43,721 nucleotides of DNA from Bacillota bacterium. Lineage in GTDB: Bacteria; Bacillota; Sulfobacillia; Sulfobacillales; Sulfobacillaceae. The DNA lies in NCBI GenBank assembly GCA_023475835.1, contig JAMCVM010000089.1:1-43721 (forward strand), read 5' to 3'. A program made the translations under genes and the position numbers. The notes under the pieces are model-generated. The model was not told the DNA's origin. It saw only the letters and a program-made list of their open reading frames with translations, and ran no database searches. This document shows, in pieces, positions 1 to 6,826 of this stretch (position 1 is the first letter of the stretch; every line of letters begins with the position of its first letter).

Positions 1-54
1 TCGCTTGGACTTCTTCTGCCCTCACCGCCTAAATTCGAAAAGAGGAACGTGCAG

Positions 55-1404
55 ATGTTAACTCGTCGTATGCTCAAGGATCCCGAAGACTGGGTCGAAT
101 ATACCCTATCCCTTCCGATGGACCAGTATGTCTCCGTCATGGAAGAGACCTTAGATGGTTTGCCCACGGAAAATTTTTTGGATTCTATCGAGCTCTTGGG
201 TGATTTGAAAGATCTCAAAGCGTATATGCCCCCGCCGTCTTTTGTTCGAATGGTGCAAAAGATTCGAAAGATAGCCCCCCATCTCCATCTCGACGACCTC
301 GAAGCTTTGGAGGATCTGGTCGTCGATTGGCAGTTGTTTCAAGGCGACGACGACGGACTAGAACGAACCCTAGCCTATTATCAACAGTCGGAGGATAAAG
401 AGTTTTTCTCTCCTTGGGTGGATGTCGGCCGTCATCTGATCTTATATCAAAAGGTCGAGATGGCCGAACGTTTAGCGAATGACGAACTCGAATGGCTCCA
501 AGATAACGATGGGATCACGACCAGTCTCTGGGCCCCAAACGATCCTCTGGCCAGCGCCCTACTATTCAATCGATGGCAATTACTATACGATGCCTTAAAG
601 CGCGGTGAAACTCCCGATCTCAGCGAAGTCAGAGCTCTAGAAAGCAAATTAACCTTGCACAACGAAGGGTTGCTCAGTGATGAATTGGTCAGTCGACTGA
701 CGAATCCATTAAGCGTCCAACCAATCATTGACTGGACCTCGGACGATTCAATCCTAAACGGTGAAATGGACAGCCTATGGAAGTTCCTGCGCTACCTGTA
801 TGATCGTGATCATATGCCTTTTATGACTGCCTGCCAAATCTTCATGACCTACTTTGCCATCTTGGATTCACGAACGATGCCGGAGGACAAAGGGGACTGG
901 ATTTTCGACGCTGATGACCTCAACCATTACTTCGAGGAATTAGATAATCCCAACTCCCATGATCTGGAGGCCCTAGTCGTTACCGTCTGGGGCATCCCCT
1001 ACGTCTTAGCATTTTTGCAGGAATACGGCTGGGTAAGGGCAGAAGAAGTCCAAGCGATGAATCGTCTCGTGGCCGAATTTAAAGCCACGATCATGGCTAA
1101 AGATCCCCACTGCTTGTGGAAATATGACTTTGTGCATCGCTGGCCTCGGTGCCAAATCCTCGACCAGGAGCAAGTGGCCGAGGAATCTCGGATATTTGCT
1201 GATAGTGTGGATCACCCGCATCCGCTCGAAGAATCGGCAGTGGCATTGGAACGAAAAATATCTCCTGAATTTTTTTCATTTCTTCACACGAATCGAGAGG
1301 AGTGGCCCCCAAAAACCCAGGGCATAAAAAACCGCACGCCCAAACCCCAAAAAAAGCCTAAACCCAAGAAAAAGCCCAAGCCTCGCAAAAAGCGCCACCG
1401 TTAG
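55..1404 (+). CDS. Hypothetical protein, acidic helical body with a Lys/Pro tail
   Basis: I do not recognise this 449-residue protein. The body is acidic and looks mainly helical, with no signal peptide or membrane segment and no visible catalytic motif. The last 25 or so residues are a very basic tail of Lys, Pro and Arg (KPQKKPKPKKKPKPRKK). This layout resembles SEC-A/SEC-C-tail or nucleic-acid-binding proteins, but that is only an analogy. I place the start at the ATG at 55, because AGAGG at 41-45 is 9 bases before it; an in-frame GTG at 49 would be too close to that site. It is convergent with rsfS, and two stem-loops lie between them. It is certainly an ORF of coding character (single long frame, 1.35 kb), but its role is unknown. 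Confidence 0.8.
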   Translation: MLTRRMLKDPEDWVEYTLSLPMDQYVSVMEETLDGLPTENFLDSIELLGDLKDLKAYMPPPSFVRMVQKIRKIAPHLHLDDLEALEDLVVDWQLFQGDDDGLERTLAYYQQSEDKEFFSPWVDVGRHLILYQKVEMAERLANDELEWLQDNDGITTSLWAPNDPLASALLFNRWQLLYDALKRGETPDLSEVRALESKLTLHNEGLLSDELVSRLTNPLSVQPIIDWTSDDSILNGEMDSLWKFLRYLYDRDHMPFMTACQIFMTYFAILDSRTMPEDKGDWIFDADDLNHYFEELDNPNSHDLEALVVTVWGIPYVLAFLQEYGWVRAEEVQAMNRLVAEFKATIMAKDPHCLWKYDFVHRWPRCQILDQEQVAEESRIFADSVDHPHPLEESAVALERKISPEFFSFLHTNREEWPPKTQGIKNRTPKPQKKPKPKKKPKPRKKRHR

Positions 1405-1483
1405 GCTACCTGTGGTATCGGCAGAAAGTGCGACCGTGGCTTGTGATCTGCACCATCCGTCTATTAGTCGCTCGAGAAAACCC

Positions 1484-1508
1484 ACCCAATCCCTGGTAGG
1501 GATTGGGT
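1484..1508. terminator. Stem-loop, probable convergent terminator
   Basis: A perfect 10-bp stem (ACCCAATCCC at 1484-1493, complement at 1499-1508) with a 5-base loop lies between two convergent genes. On the minus strand it is followed by GGGTTTTC, on the plus strand only by TTGCGG, so it suits rsfS transcripts better. Confidence 0.6.
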
Positions 1509-1556
1509 TTGCGGTTCCCTATGAGTGACCATCATTTCTCCGTCCGTTCTCGCCCC

Positions 1557-1590
1557 CGGCACCGTTAGGTTATTGGAAAAAACGGTGCCG
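1557..1590. terminator. Second stem-loop in the convergent gap
   Basis: A perfect 10-bp stem (CGGCACCGTT at 1557-1566, complement at 1581-1590) with a 14-base loop containing A/T runs. It is the first hairpin met by transcripts leaving rsfS. Neither side has a clear U-run, so the terminator call rests on position and stem strength. Confidence 0.45.
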
Positions 1591-1650
1591 AATGCAGGCC
1601 GTAACCCTCAGCAGACGAGAAGATTCGGCGATATCGCCCGATCCCACCAT

Positions 1651-2040
1651 TTAGGGCGCCGCCGATTCCATCTCCACGACTTGAGCGTCTCCCCAGAACC
1701 GTTCGAGGTCATAGAACTCACGCTCGTCCTCTGTAAAGATATGCACGACAATCGGTCCGTAATCTAACAAGATCCAATGCGCGCGATCATAGCGTTGCGG
1801 ATTTAACAATCTCGCTCCAACGGCAGCCATCGCGTCTTGGACATAATCCGCCAACGCCCGCACCTGAATAAAATTATGGCCGGTAGCAATCACAAAATAG
1901 TCGGCAATCAAGGTCACTTCGGCCATGTCAAGCACGACCACCCGCTCACCCTTATGATCGAGAAGCGTCTCTCGAATGACTTCGGCCCACTTTAAGGAAT
2001 CTGTCGTAAGCGGTCCCTCCTTGCCAGTCTTATCACCCAT
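1651..2040 (-). CDS. rsfS: Ribosome silencing factor RsfS
   Basis: RsfS binds ribosomal protein L14 and blocks subunit joining when nutrients are short. The 129-residue product shows the family core: SLKWAEVIRETL near the N terminus, then VVLDMAEVTLIADYFVIATG and the C-terminal DYGPIVVHIFTEDEREFYDLERFWGD-type block. It is the last gene of nadD-RRM-yqeK-rsfS, four bases after yqeK, as in many Firmicutes. The start is uncertain. The ATG at 2040 has no ribosome binding site, whereas a strong AAGGAGGG (minus strand, 2015-2022) lies inside the frame, seven bases before an ACG codon at 2005-2007, just where family members usually begin (TDSLKWAE). Confidence 0.93.
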   Translation of the reverse strand: MGDKTGKEGPLTTDSLKWAEVIRETLLDHKGERVVVLDMAEVTLIADYFVIATGHNFIQVRALADYVQDAMAAVGARLLNPQRYDRAHWILLDYGPIVVHIFTEDEREFYDLERFWGDAQVVEMESAAP

Positions 2041-2044
2041 GGTC

Positions 2045-2611
2045 TCAGCCGCGATTGTCGCTTTCCCTCAGGGCTTTGACCGTATCCGGATGCAAAGCCA
2101 ACCCTCTTTGTTGAGTATAACTCACCGTCGCTTCTAGGACGGCACGGTAACCCGATTCTAAGTCCTTTAGGGCTAATGCCTGCAAACCTTCCCGGGCTGG
2201 GAAGCTTCGGCCTGGCTCCACCGCATCGGCAATAAAAAGGGCCTTGGCCATCGGCCCCAGCCCTGGGCCCGCCGTCGTATGATACCGAATAGCCTGCCAA
2301 ACCGAAGGATCCCCGATGTTTTGATTTTGAAGCCATTTCGCCGCTATCGGACCATGCCATAAAATCGGTTCCGAAGTCATGAACTCGTCCCCGTCTAAGT
2401 TAAGCCGCCTGGATTCGGCCAAAAGGCACGGTCGGGAAAATTCCCGAGCTAAATCATGGCCAAACCCCGCCCATCTTGCCAGTTCCGGATCCAAGCCATG
2501 GCGGTCGGCCAACTCTTCCATGACCCCAATCACTCGCATACTATGGCTTTGGCGGTGCTCGGTCAATTGATGAAATCGCTCTAAAAGGGTCTGAGCCTCC
2601 AGTCCTATCAC
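2045..2611 (-). CDS. yqeK: HD-domain hydrolase YqeK, probable symmetrical Ap4A hydrolase
   Basis: This 188-residue HD-superfamily protein matches YqeK, which splits diadenosine tetraphosphate into two ADP. Visible metal-binding residues include H23, the HD pair H52-D53 (GHDLAREF), H86 in ILWHGPIAA and the later IADAVEPGR motif. The GTG start at 2611 is backed by AGGTGAG a few bases upstream. It sits between an RNA-recognition-motif gene, from which a terminator separates it, and rsfS, to which it is tightly coupled. The family function is known from B. subtilis YqeK; here it is inferred from the motifs and from the nadD-yqeK-rsfS neighbourhood. Confidence 0.93.
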   Translation of the reverse strand: MIGLEAQTLLERFHQLTEHRQSHSMRVIGVMEELADRHGLDPELARWAGFGHDLAREFSRPCLLAESRRLNLDGDEFMTSEPILWHGPIAAKWLQNQNIGDPSVWQAIRYHTTAGPGLGPMAKALFIADAVEPGRSFPAREGLQALALKDLESGYRAVLEATVSYTQQRGLALHPDTVKALRESDNRG

Positions 2612-2645
2612 CTCTCACCTAAGACTCCTATGCTCTAATCCACGC

Positions 2646-2674
2646 AAAAGAGCCCCCTATACGGGGGCTCTTTT
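2646..2674 (-). terminator. Rho-independent terminator after the RRM gene
   Basis: A perfect 12-bp stem (AAAAGAGCCCCC at 2646-2657, complement at 2663-2674) with a 5-base loop begins 8 bases after the RRM stop. Read on the minus strand it ends in CTCTTTT, a classic intrinsic terminator. It separates the RRM gene from yqeK-rsfS. Confidence 0.85.
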
Positions 2675-2681
2675 GCTGACA

Positions 2682-2939
2682 CTAATAGCGATTTTGACGC
2701 GGCCTGGCTTCGTTGACGATGATATCGCGACCATCTAATTGGGTGCCATTCATCGCCTCCACCGCTGGCTCGACATCTTCATCTTGCACTTCGACAAATC
2801 CAAAACCTCGCGAACGCCCTGTCTCGCGATCGGTAATAATCCGAGCGCCAACCACCTGCGCGTGTGCGCTAAATGCTTGGGCGAGTTCCTCTTCGCTCAT
2901 TGACCACGGTAAATTACCGACATATAAAGTCTTTGACAA
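2682..2939 (-). CDS. RNA-recognition-motif (RRM) RNA-binding protein
   Basis: A single RRM fills this 85-residue protein. RNP2 is LYVGNL near the N terminus and RNP1 is RGFGFVEV near residue 46; the C-terminal tail is ARPRQNRY. Such small bacterial RRM proteins bind single-stranded RNA and are often cold- or stress-induced. The start is a TTG at 2937-2939 giving MSKTLYVGNL. GGAGGTG lies six bases upstream, while the GTG nine bases earlier overlaps that ribosome binding site and cannot use it. It has its own terminator and a leader of about 150 bases behind nadD, so it is probably a single-gene unit inserted in the nadD-yqeK series. Confidence 0.93.
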   Translation of the reverse strand: MSKTLYVGNLPWSMSEEELAQAFSAHAQVVGARIITDRETGRSRGFGFVEVQDEDVEPAVEAMNGTQLDGRDIIVNEARPRQNRY

Positions 2940-3093
2940 TTGGTCCACCTCCCTGGGAAACTTCGGTACCTAGTCAGGGAACAAGGCAACCGCCAGATGA
3001 ATCTAGATCCCATTGACCAGGACACAGACACGACCGCGGAGCCAGGGCACCTCTGACACTAGTATAAGCACTTGAATCAAGCCTATGTGTATG

Positions 3094-3768
3094 CTACGGT
3101 GACGTTGCCGCATACAGATGCTGTTTGGCAATGTACTGCTCGACTGCCTCCGGCACCAAGTACTTAATCGACAGACCTTGGCGCAAGCGTTCCCGGATGT
3201 CGCTGGATGAAATCGCCAGAGCCGGAACTTCTAACTGATGTACGCGATGCTTGCTGGTGTCCCCCCCGATCTCCCTCTCTAAGGCCTTAAGCCGCGAAAG
3301 CGAATAACCGGGACGACTAGCAGCAATCAAGTGTGCGTACGACAAAATCTTATCGGGCGAATGCCACGATGCAATTTCTACGATTGCATCGGCACCTGTG
3401 ATGAAATACCACTCTGTGGCCGCGTCCAAGCTGTGAAAGTACTTTAGTGTCTCGCTAGTGTAGGATGGGCCGTCCCGATCAATTTCCACCTGGGAGATTT
3501 CAAAATGTACGTTCGGGGCGATAGCTAAAAAAGTCATTAGGTAGCGATGGTTGGCGTCCGCCACATACTTATCCGACTTATGCGGCGGCTGTCCAGCAGG
3601 AATAAATACCACTCGGTCCAAATCAAATGCGTCCCGTGCAGCCTCCGCCGTAACCAGGTGACCATAATGAATCGGGTTAAACGTTCCCCCCATGAGCCCT
3701 ACAGCTCGACGTACTTTACCCATTGGCTGTGTATTCGCTGTCGCTCTCTCAATTCCTGCTTTCTCCAA
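3094..3768 (-). CDS. nadD: Nicotinate-nucleotide adenylyltransferase
   Basis: NadD transfers AMP from ATP to nicotinate mononucleotide in NAD synthesis. The nucleotidyltransferase signature GTFNPIHYGH is at residues 28-37 and the second family motif ISSSDIR at 186-192; FITGADAI and WHSPDKIL lie between. The TTG start at 3768 follows GGGGAG with a gap of about six bases. An ATG at 3721-3723 would give a more usual N-terminal length (MGKVRRAVGLMGG) but lacks a ribosome binding site. The gene begins 18 bases after the obgE stop, so the two are probably co-transcribed. Confidence 0.95.
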   Translation of the reverse strand: MEKAGIERATANTQPMGKVRRAVGLMGGTFNPIHYGHLVTAEAARDAFDLDRVVFIPAGQPPHKSDKYVADANHRYLMTFLAIAPNVHFEISQVEIDRDGPSYTSETLKYFHSLDAATEWYFITGADAIVEIASWHSPDKILSYAHLIAASRPGYSLSRLKALEREIGGDTSKHRVHQLEVPALAISSSDIRERLRQGLSIKYLVPEAVEQYIAKQHLYAATSP

Positions 3769-3786
3769 AAATTTCTCCCCCAGCGC

Positions 3787-5067
3787 TTATTCCAACGATT
3801 CCACAATGAGATCCCCTTGCTTCCACACCAATCGCCCTTCCCCCACCAAAACCGCCGTGTCGGTGGCAATATTGCGCTTGCGCAATAGTTGCGGGACGCC
3901 TCTTCGCCGCAAATATTCCGCAAAGTATTCCTCGGCCTCCGGGTTCCCCCAGTACGTCATCGCCGCTCGTTCTTCGACATCTCCGACCACCCGCACCGCC
4001 GCGTCTTCCTGCACTAGGTCGAATCCATGGACGGTTGGTCGGAGGGTGGATTCGGGCTCTGGGGCCGTCTTCGGCTTCGGCGTCCGATCCAAGACCTTCC
4101 GAAGCTCCCACATCAAATCATCCCGTCCATATCCGGTTACGGACGACAGCGGATAGACCACAACCGGGGCGACCGCGGCTTGTAAAGCTCTAATCCGTTC
4201 CGCACTCCCGTCTAAGTCCGCTTTGGTCGCCACCACGAGCCGGGGCCGAGCGGCCAAGTCTGGCGAAAATGCGCTGAGTTCGTGCTCGATAATCCGGTAG
4301 TCGTTCAGAGGATCGCGGGTGGTCATCGGGTCCATATCCACCAGATGCACCAAAACCCGAGTGCGTTTAAGATGGCGCAAAAACGCGTGGCCCAACCCCA
4401 GACCGGCGTGGGCGCCCTCAATCAAACCGGGCACATCGGCTACCACAAAGGCTTCGCCATACCCTCCTACCACCCCCAAATTGGGCACCAAGGTGGTAAA
4501 TGGATAGTCGGCAATCCGCGGTCTTGACGACGAGATCCGGCTAATTAATGTCGACTTGCCAGCATTGGGAAATCCCACCAGGCCTACATCGGCCAACAGG
4601 TTCAGTTCCAAACGGACCCACCAACTTTGGCCGGGCTGCCCTTTTTCGGCAACCCGCGGACTGCGATGGACAGAGTTCACAAAATGGCTGTTGCCGCGAC
4701 CACCTCGCCCCCCTTTCGCCATGACTTGGCGCTGGCCTGGTTCGACCAGGTCCGCCATCAACGTGCCCTCCTCATCGTTATAGACTAACGTCCCCGGCGG
4801 CACCCGAATGACGATGTCTTGGCCTCCCCTGCCGTAGCTGTTGTTATTCCCGCCGTTTTCTCCCGACGGTGCCCGGTAGTGGCGCTGATGACGAAAGTCC
4901 ATCAATGTGCTGAGCCCGCTGTCCACTTCAAAAATCACATCGCCGCCGTCGCCGCCGTCCCCCCCTGCCGGCCCTCCATTGGGGACATACTTTTCCCGCA
5001 GAAAGCTAATGGCTCCATTTCCGCCCTGGCCTCCTTGCAGATAGATCCGTGCTTCATCAATGAACAT
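3787..5067 (-). CDS. obgE: Obg family GTPase (CgtA)
   Basis: Obg is an essential GTPase of 50S ribosome assembly that also links GTP levels to the stress response and sporulation. All three domains are present in 426 residues. They are the glycine-rich Obg fold (1-160, GGQGGNGAISFLREKYVPNG), the G domain with P-loop GFPNAGKST at 165-173, switch residues TT at 191-192 and DVPGLIEG from 211, and a C-terminal OCT domain (about 345-426). It follows the spo0B-like gene and precedes nadD, the order seen in B. subtilis for spo0B-obg. Confidence 0.97.
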   Translation of the reverse strand: MFIDEARIYLQGGQGGNGAISFLREKYVPNGGPAGGDGGDGGDVIFEVDSGLSTLMDFRHQRHYRAPSGENGGNNNSYGRGGQDIVIRVPPGTLVYNDEEGTLMADLVEPGQRQVMAKGGRGGRGNSHFVNSVHRSPRVAEKGQPGQSWWVRLELNLLADVGLVGFPNAGKSTLISRISSSRPRIADYPFTTLVPNLGVVGGYGEAFVVADVPGLIEGAHAGLGLGHAFLRHLKRTRVLVHLVDMDPMTTRDPLNDYRIIEHELSAFSPDLAARPRLVVATKADLDGSAERIRALQAAVAPVVVYPLSSVTGYGRDDLMWELRKVLDRTPKPKTAPEPESTLRPTVHGFDLVQEDAAVRVVGDVEERAAMTYWGNPEAEEYFAEYLRRRGVPQLLRKRNIATDTAVLVGEGRLVWKQGDLIVESLE

Positions 5068-5092
5068 TGGCTCTCCCCTCCACTCTCGCGCC

Positions 5093-5695
5093 CTATTCAG
5101 TCCCTGCGCCTGGATGCCATACTAGAACGATAGTATCACCCTGCTGCCACACCCTCACACCGAAACGGCCTCGCGGCATCGTCTTGGGATCGAGCAGCGA
5201 CACCACAAATCCCTGGTCATCTAAATGAATGTCCATGGCCGTCCCGGCGCTAGCCAATGCCCGAGCCACCGTCCGCTCGAACCGAAACAGACGGATCCAA
5301 GCCGAACCGACTTTAGCAATGTGCCACTGACAACGGATACCGCGGGATTCAGCCATCGCGTCGAGCATTAAGACCGCATAGAGCCATGACAGAGGCAGGT
5401 CGCGATACCATGCCCCTTCCTCGGAAATTTTCTGGCTAAGGCGGCCTACGTAGTCTTCGGCGCGATTCAGACGCCCTAGCTGCAGCCACCCCTGAATCAC
5501 CTGCAAGTGATTGGCTTGCCGATGCCGAATCCGGCGCAAAGTGGACACGGTGAGCTTTCGATGTTGCCAATGCCCGAGGACGACTACGCTTAAGATGAGT
5601 CCGGCCAAAAACAGAATACGCCAAGGGCGGGGAGTCATATAGCTCCCCGCCCCCATGGCACACACCGTTAACCAGCCAAATACCACTGGCCTCAT
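5093..5695 (-). CDS. Spo0B-like sporulation phosphotransferase with membrane anchor
   Basis: The protein (200 residues) has two hydrophobic segments at its N terminus (about residues 4-18 and 26-44). A Spo0B-type helical hairpin follows: RHRQANHLQVIQGWLQLGR near residues 56-76 matches the RHD-x2-N-x-LQxIxGxLxLG motif that carries the phosphorylated His in Spo0B. The C-terminal third is divergent and could be the degenerate ATPase-like domain. It lies between rpmA and obgE, exactly where spo0B lies in B. subtilis. I infer a role in the sporulation phosphorelay. Differences from B. subtilis Spo0B are the membrane anchor and the motif Asp replaced by Arg. The ATG at 5695 is preferred because GGGGG is six bases upstream. 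Confidence 0.8.
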   Translation of the reverse strand: MRPVVFGWLTVCAMGAGSYMTPRPWRILFLAGLILSVVVLGHWQHRKLTVSTLRRIRHRQANHLQVIQGWLQLGRLNRAEDYVGRLSQKISEEGAWYRDLPLSWLYAVLMLDAMAESRGIRCQWHIAKVGSAWIRLFRFERTVARALASAGTAMDIHLDDQGFVVSLLDPKTMPRGRFGVRVWQQGDTIVLVWHPGAGTE

Positions 5696-5718
5696 TGGCA
5701 TCCCCCAGACACCAACGC

Positions 5719-6006
5719 CTACGACAACTCTTGCTCCGTCGCCGGAACAATGTCGACTTCGCGACGGTTATGACTGCGATGAACAAAACTCACACGTCCA
5801 TCGATTTTAGCAAACAACGTATAATCTCGGCCCAGCCCGACATTGCGTCCAGGATGAAACTCTGTCCCCCGTTGTCGAACAATGATGCTGCCGGCAGTGA
5901 CGAACTGTCCTTGATGGCGTTTCACTCCCAGCATTTTGGGGTTGGAATCGCGGCCGTTTCGGGAACTGCCGCCGCCCTTCTTGTGAGCGAATAACTGAAG
6001 ACGCAC
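5719..6006 (-). CDS. rpmA: 50S ribosomal protein L27 with cleavable N-terminal extension
   Basis: L27 reaches the peptidyl-transferase centre. The 95-residue protein carries the typical [18 protein letters not shown] and [20 protein letters not shown] blocks. The N terminus is [12 protein letters not shown], with the Firmicutes-type extension that is removed between F6 and A7 by the protease Prp. The prp gene is directly upstream, which agrees. The GTG start at 6006 follows AAGGGGGTG. It is the third gene of rplU-prp-rpmA. Confidence 0.97.
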   Translation of the reverse strand: MRLQLFAHKKGGGSSRNGRDSNPKMLGVKRHQGQFVTAGSIIVRQRGTEFHPGRNVGLGRDYTLFAKIDGRVSFVHRSHNRREVDIVPATEQELS

Positions 6007-6047
6007 TCTCGCACACCCCCTTTATCATAGTTCTGGCATTCCCCGAC

Positions 6048-6386
6048 TTAGGGATCCGCCTTCACTCTAATTTCCTGCCAGTGTACAAAACGCCCATGCG
6101 ATCGGGCCAAATCTTTTAACCCTGCAACAATCCAACGTGCAACCCGCTCCGCATCCGGATCTCTCACCGTTTCAATCCAGAATTCGGCGTGACCTTCGTC
6201 GACCAGCACCCGATGGTGCGCGCCCTCGACCCCAAATTCCTTGAGGCCCAACGCTAACGTTTCCACCAAAGCGCTGACGGCAGCACATACCACGTCTTCG
6301 CCATATCGGCCTGAATCCGCATGACCATCAATCCGCAATCTGGTTATCTGGTCGTGTTCATCCACCCAACCGATCATCTGAATCAT
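6048..6386 (-). CDS. prp: Ribosomal-processing cysteine protease Prp
   Basis: Prp (YsxB) cuts the N-terminal extension from L27, a step needed for ribosome function in Firmicutes. The 112-residue product has the family signature GHADSGRYGEDVVCAAVSAL, with the catalytic dyad H22 and C34. It lies between rplU and rpmA, three bases after the rplU stop, in the conserved order rplU-prp-rpmA. No good ribosome binding site is visible, so translation is probably coupled to rplU. Confidence 0.95.
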   Translation of the reverse strand: MIQMIGWVDEHDQITRLRIDGHADSGRYGEDVVCAAVSALVETLALGLKEFGVEGAHHRVLVDEGHAEFWIETVRDPDAERVARWIVAGLKDLARSHGRFVHWQEIRVKADP

Positions 6387-6389
6387 GAT

Positions 6390-6710
6390 CTACGAAGGGG
6401 TTTCAATCCGCTCCACCCGAATCCGAGTTAAATCCTGGCGATGGCCGCGACGGCGACGATAATTACTCTTCGCCTTGTACTTGAAAACCAAGATTTTCGG
6501 TCCGCGTTCTTGTCCCACCACCGTAGCCACTGCACGCGCACCAGCCACGTAGGGTCGCCCGACTATGGTTTCCCCCGACTCGTCCACCACCATCAAGACT
6601 TGGTCAAGGCTAAATTCGTCGCCCGCCTCGCCCGGTAATTTTTCGACCAACAGTTCCTCGCCGGGAGCGACTCGATACTGCCGACCTCCGGTTTCCATGA
6701 CTGCGTACAC
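6390..6710 (-). CDS. rplU: 50S ribosomal protein L21
   Basis: A 106-residue protein with the standard L21 sequence: YAVMETGGRQYRV at the N terminus, the VGRPYV motif and the C-terminal KSNYRRRRGHRQDLTRIRV. The start is a GTG at 6710 with AGGAGG seven bases upstream. It opens the rplU-prp-rpmA group. The 116-base gap to RNase G upstream could hold an L21 autoregulatory leader, but I could not identify its fold by eye. Confidence 0.97.
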   Translation of the reverse strand: MYAVMETGGRQYRVAPGEELLVEKLPGEAGDEFSLDQVLMVVDESGETIVGRPYVAGARAVATVVGQERGPKILVFKYKAKSNYRRRRGHRQDLTRIRVERIETPS

Positions 6711-6826
6711 TAAAAATCCTCCTTGATCACACTATCGCCACAACATTTGAAGCGAGATCTAACTCGCCTAAGCGGGGAAGTCCGCACAATTTGCCCAACG
6801 CATGTTACCACCTAATGGCACGATTG

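Noticed and set aside
1006-1485. Several minus-strand frames inside the 449-residue gene
   Set aside because: They are shadow frames of the plus-strand gene, without ribosome binding sites or domain patterns.
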